From contig JAGWBE010000031.1 in the NCBI GenBank assembly GCA_021296055.1, positions 22,950-55,772 of the forward strand: a stretch of 32,823 bases of DNA. The letters are read 5' to 3'. The notes beneath the pieces were generated by a model. The model was not told where the DNA came from. It saw nothing but the letters and a program-made list of their open reading frames with translations, and ran no database searches. This DNA is from Dehalococcoidia bacterium (GTDB taxonomy: Bacteria; Chloroflexota; Dehalococcoidia; Lucifugimonadales; Australimonadaceae). The number at the start of each line of letters is the position of its first letter. The stretch's first letter is position 1. Shown piece after piece: positions 1-7,489 of this stretch. The translations under genes and the position numbers were made by a program.

Positions 1-812
1 CGGCGCATGATGATCATCAGCGTCACCACCGCCGACACGCCGGAGAGCACCGCGCCGATGACGAAGTAGGGCGCGAAGACGGTCACGTGCCACGAGGGCA
101 CCAGGCTCACGCCGAAGTCCCATGACACGATGGAGTGCACGGAGACGAACACCGGCAGGATGAGCGCCGAGAGCAGGATGCCCGCGATGCCCTGGAGCTT
201 CCACTGCCGCGGGTTGCCGTGCCAGCCCATCGCCAGCACTCCGTAGACCGTCCTGCGCCAACCGGTGGAGCGGTCGCGGATCACCGCGAAGTCGGGGATC
301 AGCGCCGTGAACACGAACAGCATGCTGCTCGTCAGGTAGGTGGTGATGGCCGTGGGGTCCCACACCAGCGGCGAGCGCACGTCGGGCCAGATGCCGCGGG
401 AGAGGTCGTAGGGCAGCACCCAGTAGAAGATGCGCCATGGCCTGCCCGCGTGGATGACGGGCATGAGCAGCGAGGTCATCAAGGCGAAGACGGTCATCGT
501 CTCCGCCGCGCGCACCATCGGGCGCCTCCACTCGGCTTGGCTCAGGCGCAGGATGGCGGAGATCATCACTCCCGCGTGACTGATGCCGACCCAGAAGACG
601 AAGTTGGTGATGAAGAATCCCCAGAAGACGGGGCGGTTGAGTCCGGTGAGGCCGAGGCCGCGGTTGATGAGGATGCCGGCGGCGACAAGGGCGATGGCGA
701 CGATGAATCCGGTGAGGAGGGCGAGCACGACCCAGCGCGTGTTGGTGTTCAACACGTTGTCGAGCAGTTCGCGGTTGATCTGCGCGTCGCTGACTGTTCT
801 GCGGTAGTACAT
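1..812 (-). CDS. actC: NrfD/PsrC-family quinol-interacting membrane subunit (ActC-like), 3' end outside window
   Basis: Partial gene: 270 codons are visible from an ATG at 812 and the C-terminus lies beyond the window edge. The protein is a polytopic membrane protein of the NrfD/PsrC family. The segment WGFFITNFVFWVGISHAG, followed by ISAILRLSQAEWRRP and AETMTVFALM, is the helix pattern of ActC, the quinol-binding subunit of alternative complex III. About seven hydrophobic helices can be counted. In this family the subunit binds menaquinol in the membrane and hands electrons to the Fe-S subunit. A GGAG stands about 8 nt before the start, and the stop of the upstream NrfD-like gene is only 13 nt away, so the two are co-transcribed. 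Family assignment is firm; the exact subunit name is inferred from similarity and operon context. Confidence 0.85.
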   Translation of the reverse strand, partial: MYYRRTVSDAQINRELLDNVLNTNTRWVVLALLTGFIVAIALVAAGILINRGLGLTGLNRPVFWGFFITNFVFWVGISHAGVMISAILRLSQAEWRRPMVRAAETMTVFALMTSLLMPVIHAGRPWRIFYWVLPYDLSRGIWPDVRSPLVWDPTAITTYLTSSMLFVFTALIPDFAVIRDRSTGWRRTVYGVLAMGWHGNPRQWKLQGIAGILLSALILPVFVSVHSIVSWDFGVSLVPSWHVTVFAPYFVIGAVLSGVSAVVTLMIIMR

Positions 813-825
813 GCTTGGCTCCGGC

Positions 826-2205
826 CTAGTGCGACTTGGCGATGACGCGGACCCACCGGTGGTAGAACCGGCGCACCTTCACCAGGCGAAGGCCTTCGCC
901 AACCTCCCAGATTGATATGACCGGCACAATCTTCGCCGCAAGCAGGAAGACCAGCGCCGACGCCGAAATCGCCCCCACCGACAGCATCACGTCCGCCAGG
1001 TCGGGCCACTGCACGGGCGGCACCGTCTCCAGGTAGTGCCCGAACACCTCCTCGCTCCGCACGGACGCCGCCGAGGAGTAGACGCGCATCGAGTTCAGCC
1101 ACGTGCCGATGAGGACGCCCACGCTCACGATGGTCGGCCCCCACACGCTGCGCCGCACGGGGTTCCACATCAGCGCCAGCAGCGGGCCGAGGAAGTTCAG
1201 GATCAGCGATGCCATGAAGACGAACTTGTACGGCCCCAGGAACAGCAGCTGGAGGACGCTCACCTCCGCCGGAGTGCGCCCATACCAGAAGGTGAGGAAG
1301 CTGGCCCACCAGAAGTAGAACCACAAGAGCGAGAAGGCCAGCAGGGGCTTGGACAGCGCCCAGAACTGGTCTACTCCGATGTAGCGCTCGTACCCGCCGA
1401 ACCGCCTGACGATGAACATCGTCACGATAGTCGTCGCCACCGCGCCCTGCATCCCCACCAGCGTCATCGTCGCCGGGAAGATTGCGTCCTTCAGTCCGGG
1501 CACAAGGCTGAGATGGAAGTCGGACGAGAAGAGCGTCTGTATCAGCGGATAGAGCAGCAGAAAGCTCCCGCCCAGCACCAGCGACCCCATGTAGTGGACG
1601 CGCCACGCGCGCAGGTTGCCCACCCATCCCATGGACAACGTCGAAGCCAGTCGCTGCCGCGCCGAGGGGGGCATGTGGTCGCGCGCGGCGGCCAAGTCGG
1701 GCAGCGCTACTACCCACAGCAGCAGTACGCCCGCCAGCAGCATCGCGGTCATCGCCACCAGCTCCCACGAGTCGGGCGAGCCTAGGCCGAAGTCGAACCA
1801 GATGTCGGGCCGGCCGATGAGCGTCGGCAGCGCGCGCAGCGCGGGAATGAGCATCAGCAGCACGATGAGGCCGGAGAGCGCGTGCAGCTCGGCGATGCGG
1901 GTGATAGGGCGGCGGAAGTGCGCCTTGGTGAGGCGCAGGCCGGCGGAGACGATGGGGGCAGCGGTGAAGGTGCTGAAGATGAACGCCATCGTGCCCACGT
2001 GGTAGCCCCACGGCTTCATCTCGTCGAACCCGTCGCCCGCGCGGATGACGAAGCCGACGACGCCGAGCACGGCCAGCGCCCCCAGCAGCAGAACCCACCG
2101 CCAGTAGGCGGACGTCACCTGCTGGTGCTTGGCGAGCGCGTCGAGCGCCACCTCGCGGTGGCTCGGCGGGTCCGGTATCGGCTCGTGGTGGCCGTCTCCG
2201 TGCAT
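826..2205 (-). CDS. Second NrfD/PsrC-family membrane subunit of the alternative complex III-like operon
   Basis: A 459-aa integral membrane protein with about ten hydrophobic helices after a charged, His-rich N-terminus (MHGDGHHEP). The core PWGYHVGTMAFIFSTFTAAP, then LRLTKAHFRRPITRIAE, is related to but clearly different from the neighbouring ActC-like protein. Alternative complex III normally has two NrfD homologues, ActC and ActF, and this is probably the second. The frame is open further upstream, but the ATG at 2205 overlaps the stop of the Fe-S gene by one base (TGATG), which is a classic translational-coupling junction, so I chose it. Role by family: it anchors the peripheral subunits and may take part in quinol binding or proton translocation. 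Whether it corresponds to ActF or to a duplicated ActC cannot be decided without alignment. Confidence 0.83.
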   Translation of the reverse strand: MHGDGHHEPIPDPPSHREVALDALAKHQQVTSAYWRWVLLLGALAVLGVVGFVIRAGDGFDEMKPWGYHVGTMAFIFSTFTAAPIVSAGLRLTKAHFRRPITRIAELHALSGLIVLLMLIPALRALPTLIGRPDIWFDFGLGSPDSWELVAMTAMLLAGVLLLWVVALPDLAAARDHMPPSARQRLASTLSMGWVGNLRAWRVHYMGSLVLGGSFLLLYPLIQTLFSSDFHLSLVPGLKDAIFPATMTLVGMQGAVATTIVTMFIVRRFGGYERYIGVDQFWALSKPLLAFSLLWFYFWWASFLTFWYGRTPAEVSVLQLLFLGPYKFVFMASLILNFLGPLLALMWNPVRRSVWGPTIVSVGVLIGTWLNSMRVYSSAASVRSEEVFGHYLETVPPVQWPDLADVMLSVGAISASALVFLLAAKIVPVISIWEVGEGLRLVKVRRFYHRWVRVIAKSH

Positions 2206-2927
2206 CAGTCCTCGACCTTCTTCAGGTAGGTCACGTTCGGGGCGGTGCCCAGGCTCTTGAGCACCGTGTAGTTGCGTTCGTCGTGCGAGAGTTCGTAGAC
2301 GCGGCTGGACTTGTCGTTCAGGTCGCCGAAGGTGAGCGTCTGCGTGGGGCAGGCCTGGACGCAGGCGGGGGCGAACTCGCCGTCGGGCACGTCGTCGCGC
2401 CCCCTGGTGGCGCGGCGGATGCGCTGCACGCACATCGTGCACTTCTCCATCACGCCGCGAGAGCGGACGGTGACGTCCGGGTTGAGCTGGTGGCGCAGGT
2501 CTTCCGGCCACACCGGCTCCCAGTAGTTGAAGGAGCGGGCGTGGTAGGGGCAGTTGTTGGCGCAGTAGCGCGTCCCCACGCAGCGGTTGTAGACCTGGAC
2601 GTTCAGGCCCTCGTTGTTGTGGTAGGTGGCGTAGACGGGGCAGACGGGCTCACAGGGAGCGTTCTCGCAGTGCTGGCACATCAGGGGGATGAACCGCGCC
2701 TTGACGTTCGGGAACTCGCCCTCCCAGTAGCGCTCCACTCGGATCCACGACATCACGCGCCCCTCGTGGTAGTGGCTCTCGTCGTTGATGGGGATGTTGT
2801 TCTCGGCGACGCAGGCGATGACGCACGCCTGGCAACCCGTGCAGCGGTCGAGGTCGACCACCATGCCCCAGCTGCGCTCTCTCGGGCGCTTGGTCAAGTC
2901 TCTGTCGAGATCGGGCGTCGTAACCAT
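2205..2927 (-). CDS. Four-cluster Fe-S subunit (ActB C-terminal domain equivalent / QrcC-like)
   Basis: A 240-aa ferredoxin-like electron-transfer subunit. Cysteine groups are visible at C29-C32-C35-C39, C84-C87-C92-C96, C116-C122-C126 and C163-C166-C189-C193. The third group reads CVGTRYC, with Thr119 where a 4Fe-4S ligand would be, which predicts one [3Fe-4S] and three [4Fe-4S] clusters, the set described for ActB of alternative complex III. No signal peptide is present; it is presumably exported together with the Tat-signal partner encoded just upstream. In the Rhodothermus complex this domain is fused to the molybdopterin-fold domain; here the two are separate genes 13 nt apart, as in the Qrc menaquinone reductase. 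The start has AGGAAGG upstream. It should pass electrons between the membrane quinol site and the cytochrome subunit. Confidence 0.9.
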   Translation of the reverse strand: MVTTPDLDRDLTKRPRERSWGMVVDLDRCTGCQACVIACVAENNIPINDESHYHEGRVMSWIRVERYWEGEFPNVKARFIPLMCQHCENAPCEPVCPVYATYHNNEGLNVQVYNRCVGTRYCANNCPYHARSFNYWEPVWPEDLRHQLNPDVTVRSRGVMEKCTMCVQRIRRATRGRDDVPDGEFAPACVQACPTQTLTFGDLNDKSSRVYELSHDERNYTVLKSLGTAPNVTYLKKVED

Positions 2928-2940
2928 GTTTGCCTTCCTG

Positions 2941-5175
2941 CTAGTGCGCCGCGCCGGAGCCGCCGTTCGAGCGCTGGATGTAGATGATGGGCTGGTCGGC
3001 CAGCTGCACGGCGGGGTCAGGGCCCTCGAGGGAGGGCAGCTTGGCTCGCCGGTTCGTCTTGGTGATGCGCACCCGCGTCCCCGCCCAGGCCAATGCTCCC
3101 GTGTCCCGCTCCTCGCCGGACGAGAGGATATCGAAGAGGTTGGCCCCGCGCCCGGCGGCGAAGGAGGTGAATTGGGCGTGGCCCTGCCCGAAGGGCACGG
3201 CGGCCACGTCCGGCGGCGTCGCCGGGTTCAGGTAGACGGGGGCGCGGATGAAGCGTCCGTTGGACGCCTCCACCAGCACCACATCCTGTTGCGCGATGTC
3301 CATCCGCTTGGCCGTCTGCGGGTTCAACTCCACCCAGCTCGACCACGCGACGGTGGTCATCGGGTCGGGCATCGACTGGAGCCACGGCACGTGGGACAAC
3401 TGCCCCGCGCCGAGGGCGTTGGCTTCGAAGGGGACGAGGTGGAAGGGGTAGCGGCGCGCGTCGCCGAAGAAGGCGGGCGCCGCCACCGATTTCGCCACCT
3501 GGCGCACAGGGCTCGTGGAACGGGCGACGGCGGAGGCGTCCCACCAGCCGCCGCGCTCCAGCGCGCGCTTCCAGAACTCCTCGAACGTGGGCGCGCGCAC
3601 AGAGCCGCGCCCCGTCTTGTGCGCGGCGCGCGCCTCGGCGCGCACCGCCTCGCGCATCGTAGCGCCCGGCATCCCCTCGAGGCCCAGCTGCGCGCCCATC
3701 TGCAGCAGCACGTCGCCGAAGGCCATCGTGTCGCGGAAGCGCCGCACCACCGGCTGCTGATAGCCCGCCGTGCGGTAGCCGGGGCCGGGCTCGGGCGCGT
3801 CGCTGCCCCACTCCTCCAATGGCGTGTGGCCGGGGAGGATGACGGCGGCGGCGGCGGCCGTCTCATCCAGGAAGGCGGAGAAGCTGACCACCGTCTCCAC
3901 GTTGCCCAGGGCACCGGCGGCGTCCAATTCGGCGGGCAGGCCGTAGAGCAGATTGGCGTCCTTGATGAGGGCGACCTTCACCTCGCCCGAACGCATCCGT
4001 TCCAATTCGTCCTTCCATTCGCGGAGGGAGAGGGAGTCCACGCGATCGCCCTCCGGCGCAGGGTTGTAGATGACGCCGCCGGGTCGGTTGGCCGCGCCCA
4101 CCAGGTGGTTGAGCGCGTAGACGGCGCGCAGGTTGGCGGCGCCGTTGGAGTAAGCGCCCGCTGAGCCGCCGCCGATGGCCAGCGCCGGGGAGTGGGACGA
4201 GTCGGCGAAGGCGCGCGCCAACTCCACGATGCGCTCGACGGGCAGCCCTACCGCCCCGGCCACGGCGCCGGGCCGGTAGTCGGCAATCTGGCCGAGTCCG
4301 CCGCCGCCCGTGTAGGCGCGGTCGGTTCCGCCCGGCGGCACGCCATCCTCGATGATGACGTAGGCCATGGCCATAGCCAGACGGCCTTCGGTTCCCGGAT
4401 TCACGTAGACCCACTCGTCCGCCACGGCGGCGGTGGGCGACATACGCGTTTCGACCTGGACGAGGCGGCCCCGCGCGCGGTGGCCCTGGCGAAACTCGCC
4501 GTAGCCGCGCATGAAGCGCGTGGGCGCGACCCACGTGCCGAGGAAGTCGGCGCCGAAGGAGATGATGTAGTTCGCGCGGGAGATGTCGAAATCGGGCAGC
4601 GCCTGCTGGCCGAACACATCGGCGACGGCGCGGCGCAGCGGCGCTTGGCCGATCGGCTCGAAGCCCGCGGCTCGCGCGCCGTAGGCATTGGCGAACGAGC
4701 GAACCACGCCCGCGAGGGCGCCCCGCAAGGGAGGCGTGACGATAAGCACACTGCCGGGTTCGGCGGCCTCCAGCGTCGCCTTGAGCGTTTCCAGGCCCTC
4801 GGGCCAACCCATGCGGCGGAAGGGGCCGACTTTTGGCGCGATGCGCGTGAGAGGCTGCGCGATGCGGTCGGGGTGGTAAAGCGCCTGGAGCAGCCCCTCC
4901 GTCCGCACACCGTGCTTGCCGCCGTTGATGGGGTAGTCGGGGTTGCCCTCCACCTTCTTGGCGCGCCCCTCCATCACCCGCACCAGCAGGCCCTCCCCGT
5001 CGGCCGGGGACACCGTGGCGTAGTAGTTGTCGCGCCCCGTCACCAGGTCTTCGGGCAACTCGAGCGGGCTTTGGACGCGAATCTCCTCGTCCGGGACGCT
5101 GCACCCGTTGAAGACGACGGCGCCAACGCCGGTGGCGCCCGCCCACTTCAAGAACTGTCTGCGTGTCAGCGCCAA
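2941..5175 (-). CDS. Tat-exported molybdopterin-oxidoreductase-fold subunit (ActB N-terminal domain equivalent / QrcB-like)
   Basis: A 744-aa protein of the molybdopterin oxidoreductase superfamily. The N-terminus TRRQFLKWAG is a twin-arginine signal followed by a hydrophobic stretch and FNGC, a possible lipobox, so it may be an exported lipoprotein. The family element GNPDYPINGGKHGVRTEG is present, but the cysteines that bind an N-terminal Fe-S cluster in true molybdoenzymes are missing. That agrees with ActB and QrcB, which keep the fold without cofactor. The start codon is TTG at 5175, preceded by GAGG at a proper distance; the nearby ATG at 5183 is out of frame. It lies between the cytochrome gene (13 nt gap) and the Fe-S gene. 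Expected role: periplasmic scaffold of the quinol-oxidising complex. A catalytic molybdoenzyme is less likely given the missing ligands. Confidence 0.85.
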   Translation of the reverse strand: MALTRRQFLKWAGATGVGAVVFNGCSVPDEEIRVQSPLELPEDLVTGRDNYYATVSPADGEGLLVRVMEGRAKKVEGNPDYPINGGKHGVRTEGLLQALYHPDRIAQPLTRIAPKVGPFRRMGWPEGLETLKATLEAAEPGSVLIVTPPLRGALAGVVRSFANAYGARAAGFEPIGQAPLRRAVADVFGQQALPDFDISRANYIISFGADFLGTWVAPTRFMRGYGEFRQGHRARGRLVQVETRMSPTAAVADEWVYVNPGTEGRLAMAMAYVIIEDGVPPGGTDRAYTGGGGLGQIADYRPGAVAGAVGLPVERIVELARAFADSSHSPALAIGGGSAGAYSNGAANLRAVYALNHLVGAANRPGGVIYNPAPEGDRVDSLSLREWKDELERMRSGEVKVALIKDANLLYGLPAELDAAGALGNVETVVSFSAFLDETAAAAAVILPGHTPLEEWGSDAPEPGPGYRTAGYQQPVVRRFRDTMAFGDVLLQMGAQLGLEGMPGATMREAVRAEARAAHKTGRGSVRAPTFEEFWKRALERGGWWDASAVARSTSPVRQVAKSVAAPAFFGDARRYPFHLVPFEANALGAGQLSHVPWLQSMPDPMTTVAWSSWVELNPQTAKRMDIAQQDVVLVEASNGRFIRAPVYLNPATPPDVAAVPFGQGHAQFTSFAAGRGANLFDILSSGEERDTGALAWAGTRVRITKTNRRAKLPSLEGPDPAVQLADQPIIYIQRSNGGSGAAH

Positions 5176-5188
5176 GTCAACATCCTCA

Positions 5189-5779
5189 TTAGTAGTGGCA
5201 CGTCACACAATCGGTGGGCGCGTTCAACTCGCGGTGGCAGTCCACACAGTCGCGCATCTTCAGGTTGCGCACCTGTTGCACCACCTCCATCGAGGCGACG
5301 TCGCCATGGCAGGTGGAGCAGGATACGCCCGCCGCGATGTGGGGCTGGTGGACGAACTGGACGTGGTCGGGCAGACGATGAACGCGCGCCCAGTCGATGG
5401 CGCCCGCATCGCGCGACTCCGAGCCGTAGAAGGCGTCGCGCACCTTCTGAATCTCCGCCGCCGCGTGGGGCTCCGACGACAGCGTGCCGTCGATCTTGCC
5501 GAAGTCATGGCAGAAGAGGCACTGCTCCACCGCCGGAATCGTCGCCGCCTCGTCCGTGCTCACCGTCCGGTGGCAGAACTGACAGTCCAGACCGGCCTGC
5601 TGCACGTGAACGGTGTGGGGGAAGGCCACCGGCTGCTCCGGCCCCTCGCTGAACCCCAAGATGGCCGGAGGTTGGCTCCACCAGGCGGAGATGAAGAACC
5701 ATCCGACGGCGAGGGCGACGAGCGCGACGCTGAGGCCCACGAGGGGAACGGCGATCTTGATGGCGAGATTCGGGTTCAT
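5189..5779 (-). CDS. actA: Membrane-anchored pentaheme cytochrome c (ActA-like)
   Basis: A 196-aa protein with an N-terminal membrane anchor (about residues 9-32) and five CXXCH heme-binding motifs: CQFCH at 66-70, CLFCH at 87-91, CSTCH at 154-158, CVDCH at 178-182 and CVTCH at 191-195, the last ending one residue before the C-terminus. Five hemes and one anchor match ActA of alternative complex III. Several further histidines (H55, H58, H134, H139, H144, H147) could serve as distal ligands. The protein should sit on the outer face of the cytoplasmic membrane and deliver electrons from the Fe-S subunit to soluble cytochrome c, a copper protein, or directly to an oxidase. The gene lies 10 nt after the small membrane-protein gene and 13 nt before the molybdopterin-fold gene. 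Confidence 0.9.
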   Translation of the reverse strand: MNPNLAIKIAVPLVGLSVALVALAVGWFFISAWWSQPPAILGFSEGPEQPVAFPHTVHVQQAGLDCQFCHRTVSTDEAATIPAVEQCLFCHDFGKIDGTLSSEPHAAAEIQKVRDAFYGSESRDAGAIDWARVHRLPDHVQFVHQPHIAAGVSCSTCHGDVASMEVVQQVRNLKMRDCVDCHRELNAPTDCVTCHY

Positions 5780-5789
5780 CGGCGCGCGG

Positions 5790-6125
5790 CTACACCAGCC
5801 CCTTGTCGAAGATATCGCCTAGGACAGGCAGTCGGTTGACGAACACCACGACGCTGAAGACTAGGAGCGCGAGGAAGAACGCCGCCGAGAGGTAGAGGGG
5901 CGGGCGGAGCATCCGCGCCGCGCCTGCGGGGATGTCCCGCGTCCCCGCGAGGGACGGAACCATCCCTTGCGCCAGCAGCAGCGACCCGGCGAGGCCCATC
6001 ACGGAGGCGAGAATCCACCAGAGGGTAAGGAGCAGCCCGCCGACCCTCTGCCAGTCGAGAGCGTTGATGAAGGTGGGGTCGGTGCTCAAGTCGCTTTCTT
6101 CCGTAAGGAGGAGCCGGGGGCTCAT
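5790..6125 (-). CDS. Small two-helix membrane protein, first gene of the complex III-like operon
   Basis: A 111-aa protein with two predicted transmembrane segments (about residues 28-53 and 75-97), a polar N-terminus and a short C-terminal tail (PVLGDIFDKGLV). I do not recognise a named family. The frame is open further upstream, but the ATG at 6125 lies just before the hydrophobic core and downstream of a plausible promoter, so I took it as the start. The stop is 10 nt before the ATG of the pentaheme cytochrome, so it is very likely co-transcribed. It could be a small accessory subunit, as several complex III-like assemblies have one- or two-helix subunits, or an assembly factor. The role is inferred from position only. 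Confidence 0.68.
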   Translation of the reverse strand: MSPRLLLTEESDLSTDPTFINALDWQRVGGLLLTLWWILASVMGLAGSLLLAQGMVPSLAGTRDIPAGAARMLRPPLYLSAAFFLALLVFSVVVFVNRLPVLGDIFDKGLV

Positions 6126-6168
6126 AGCAGACCGCGCGGCGGCTCGCGCCTGCGAATCCGCCGAGAAC

Positions 6169-6196
6169 CTTAAAGCACGCCCGCGATAAGCGTCAA
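6169..6196 (-). promoter_or_regulatory. Candidate sigma-70-type promoter of the complex III-like operon
   Basis: On the minus strand TTGACG (6196-6191) and TTTAAG (6174-6169) are separated by 16 nt. This places transcription start near 6162, about 37 nt before the ATG at 6125. The -35 differs from consensus at one base; the -10 is weaker. No other good pair is visible between this operon and the divergent gene at 6303. Confidence 0.5.
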
Positions 6197-6267
6197 CCGT
6201 GTGGCGGCCCCTTCCAGGCGGTTGCTCCGCTGCTCCTCGGACGGCGCCCACTCGTCCGGCGGACGGG

Positions 6268-6295
6268 TTGCAATGCGGCGCCCGCCCGCTACAAT
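6268..6295 (+). promoter_or_regulatory. Candidate promoter giving a leaderless mRNA for the gene at 6303
   Basis: TTGCAA (6268-6273) and TACAAT (6290-6295) are 16 nt apart. Seven bases after the -10 comes the GTG start codon at 6303, the position where transcription would begin. No Shine-Dalgarno sequence fits in between, so a leaderless transcript is likely. Confidence 0.45.
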
Positions 6296-6302
6296 AGCGC
6301 CC

Positions 6303-6518
6303 GTGGACACGCCCGCCCCCCACCCTGAGGCCAACGCGCCCACCGCCGACCGGCGCGGATTCTTGAAGCGCGCCGCCTTCCTCGGCGCAGCGGGCGCGGC
6401 GCTCGGCCTGCTCGCGCGCCGCCCCTTCGGCGACCCGCGCCGCACGGGCCGCTCCATCCCCGCCGACCTGCCGGGCGCAGGCTCCATCTTCCAACCCCGC
6501 AACGACGCTCGCCGCTAG
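6303..6518 (+). CDS. 71-aa Tat-signal-containing small protein
   Basis: A short protein starting at GTG 6303. After a Pro/Ala-rich N-terminus it has a twin-arginine motif (DRRGFLKRAA) and a hydrophobic core (FLGAAGAALGLLA), then about 28 residues ending GSIFQPRNDARR. It resembles the very small Tat-signal proteins often found next to exported redox enzymes; nothing else identifies its function. It is divergent from the complex III-like operon, which also exports a Tat substrate. The frame is open further upstream, but the promoter-like elements right before the GTG favour this start. It may be a membrane-held or processed redox accessory peptide; an authentic enzyme is excluded by size. Confidence 0.55.
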   Translation: MDTPAPHPEANAPTADRRGFLKRAAFLGAAGAALGLLARRPFGDPRRTGRSIPADLPGAGSIFQPRNDARR

Positions 6519-6548
6519 GCTGCGCCTTTCGCGTGCAGGCTGCGCCTT
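6517..6548 (+). repeat. 12-bp direct repeat AGGCTGCGCCTT, two copies
   Basis: The 12-mer AGGCTGCGCCTT occurs at 6517-6528, overlapping the stop of the Tat-signal protein, and again at 6537-6548. Each copy is itself close to palindromic. The 169-nt gap to the next gene otherwise holds a hairpin at 6641-6656. Confidence 0.5.
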
Positions 6549-6640
6549 GGCGCTGCTGATGCCGCCATGCAGCGGTGCGTTTGAGGCGGTTTGCGTCGGC
6601 CAAGTTGACCGGGGAGCGGATTCTCCGTAGCATCGGATTG

Positions 6641-6656
6641 CCGGGAGCCCTCCCGG
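6641..6656. promoter_or_regulatory. Palindrome CCGGGAGCCCTCCCGG upstream of the Lrp-type regulator
   Basis: A perfect inverted repeat with 7-bp arms and a 2-nt centre, 31 nt before the ATG of the Lrp/AsnC-type gene. It could be an operator for autoregulation, which is common for Lrp proteins, or a terminator-like hairpin for the preceding small gene; no T-run follows. The sequence shows the palindrome; the role is a guess. Confidence 0.35.
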
Positions 6657-6687
6657 TCATTCCCCGCTATGGTGGAGCGTGCGCCGT

Positions 6688-7131
6688 ATGGACGATTTGG
6701 ACCGCCGCATCGTCGAGATCCTCCAGGTGGACGGGCGGGCGTCGCACGCGCAGATGGCTCGCGGCCTGGGCGTGAGCGAGGGCACTGTGCGCCGCCGCTT
6801 GGCGCACCTGCTGCAAGAGCGCGTCATCCGCGTCACCGCCATCGCGGAGCCGGAGCAGCTGGGGCTGCACACCTCCGCCTTCATCGGCCTGCAGGTAGAT
6901 CCGTCGCGGGTGGAGGCGGTGGCGCAAGAGATGGCCGAGCTGCCGGAGACGGAGCACGTCGCCATCACCACCGGCAGCTACGACGTGTTCATCTGGGTGA
7001 ACCTGCGCAGCTCCGAGGCGCTCGCCTCCTTTCTGCACCACAAGGCGGGGACGGTCAAGGGCGTGCGCCACACGGAGACCTTCGTGAGCCTCGACACCAA
7101 GAAGCGGATGGCCGGCCCGGGCATCGCCTGA
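6688..7131 (+). CDS. Lrp/AsnC-family transcriptional regulator
   Basis: A 147-aa protein with the standard Lrp/AsnC layout: an N-terminal winged helix-turn-helix (DDLDRRIVEILQVDGRAS, then MARGLGVSEGTVRRRLAHL) and a C-terminal alpha-beta RAM domain (about residues 62-140) that binds small ligands and mediates oligomerisation. I chose ATG 6688 because MDDLD is the usual family N-terminus and GGTGGAG lies about 10 nt upstream; GTG 6679 would add three residues. Lrp-type proteins bind DNA as dimers or octamers in response to amino acids or other metabolites. The targets are not visible. The aminotransferase and catabolic operons in this window are possible but unproven targets. The next genes are two tRNAs on the same strand. 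Confidence 0.9.
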   Translation: MDDLDRRIVEILQVDGRASHAQMARGLGVSEGTVRRRLAHLLQERVIRVTAIAEPEQLGLHTSAFIGLQVDPSRVEAVAQEMAELPETEHVAITTGSYDVFIWVNLRSSEALASFLHHKAGTVKGVRHTETFVSLDTKKRMAGPGIA

Positions 7132-7165
7132 GCGCCCCCGCGTTCCAAGCCGCCCTGCCCTGCGG

Positions 7166-7195
7166 TTGACGCTCCTAGGGCCGCTTCCGTACCAT
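7166..7195 (+). promoter_or_regulatory. Candidate promoter of the tRNA-Phe/tRNA-Gly pair
   Basis: TTGACG (7166-7171) and TACCAT (7190-7195) are 18 nt apart. The predicted start is near 7202, only a few bases before the mature 5' end of tRNA-Phe at 7205. Confidence 0.5.
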
Positions 7196-7204
7196 ATCCC
7201 TCAG

Positions 7205-7280
<76 letters not shown>

Positions 7281-7289
7281 GCGCAGTGG

Positions 7290-7364
7290 GCGGAAGTGGC
7301 TCAGTGGTAGAGCATCACCTTGCCAAGGTGAGGGTCGCGGGTTCGAATCCCGTCTTCCGCTCCA
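7290..7364 (+). tRNA. tRNA-Gly (anticodon GCC)
   Basis: A 75-nt cloverleaf with the acceptor stem GCGGAAG/CTTCCGC, D-arm GCTC...GAGC, anticodon stem TCACC/GGTGA around the loop TTGCCAA (anticodon GCC), T-arm GCGGG-TTCGAAT-CCCGT, discriminator T and an encoded CCA. I found no repeat of its 3' end within the following 2 kb, so it shows no sign of serving as an integration site for the AT-rich insert downstream. Confidence 0.96.
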
Positions 7365-7489
7365 GCCTCCCCTAAAGTCTCCGGCGCTCCACCGCCCCGC
7401 CCTTCTCTTCACCGTTCCCGGGAAGGGAGCGGATGGGCGCTGCCATCGCGGAGTTACGCTCCGGCGCGGCGGCGTGGTAGCGTCCAGCT

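Noticed and set aside
2941..5175. A catalytic molybdoenzyme such as a polysulfide, nitrate or formate enzyme
   Set aside because: The N-terminal Fe-S cysteines are missing, and the neighbours (pentaheme cytochrome, two NrfD proteins) fit the cofactor-free ActB/QrcB type.
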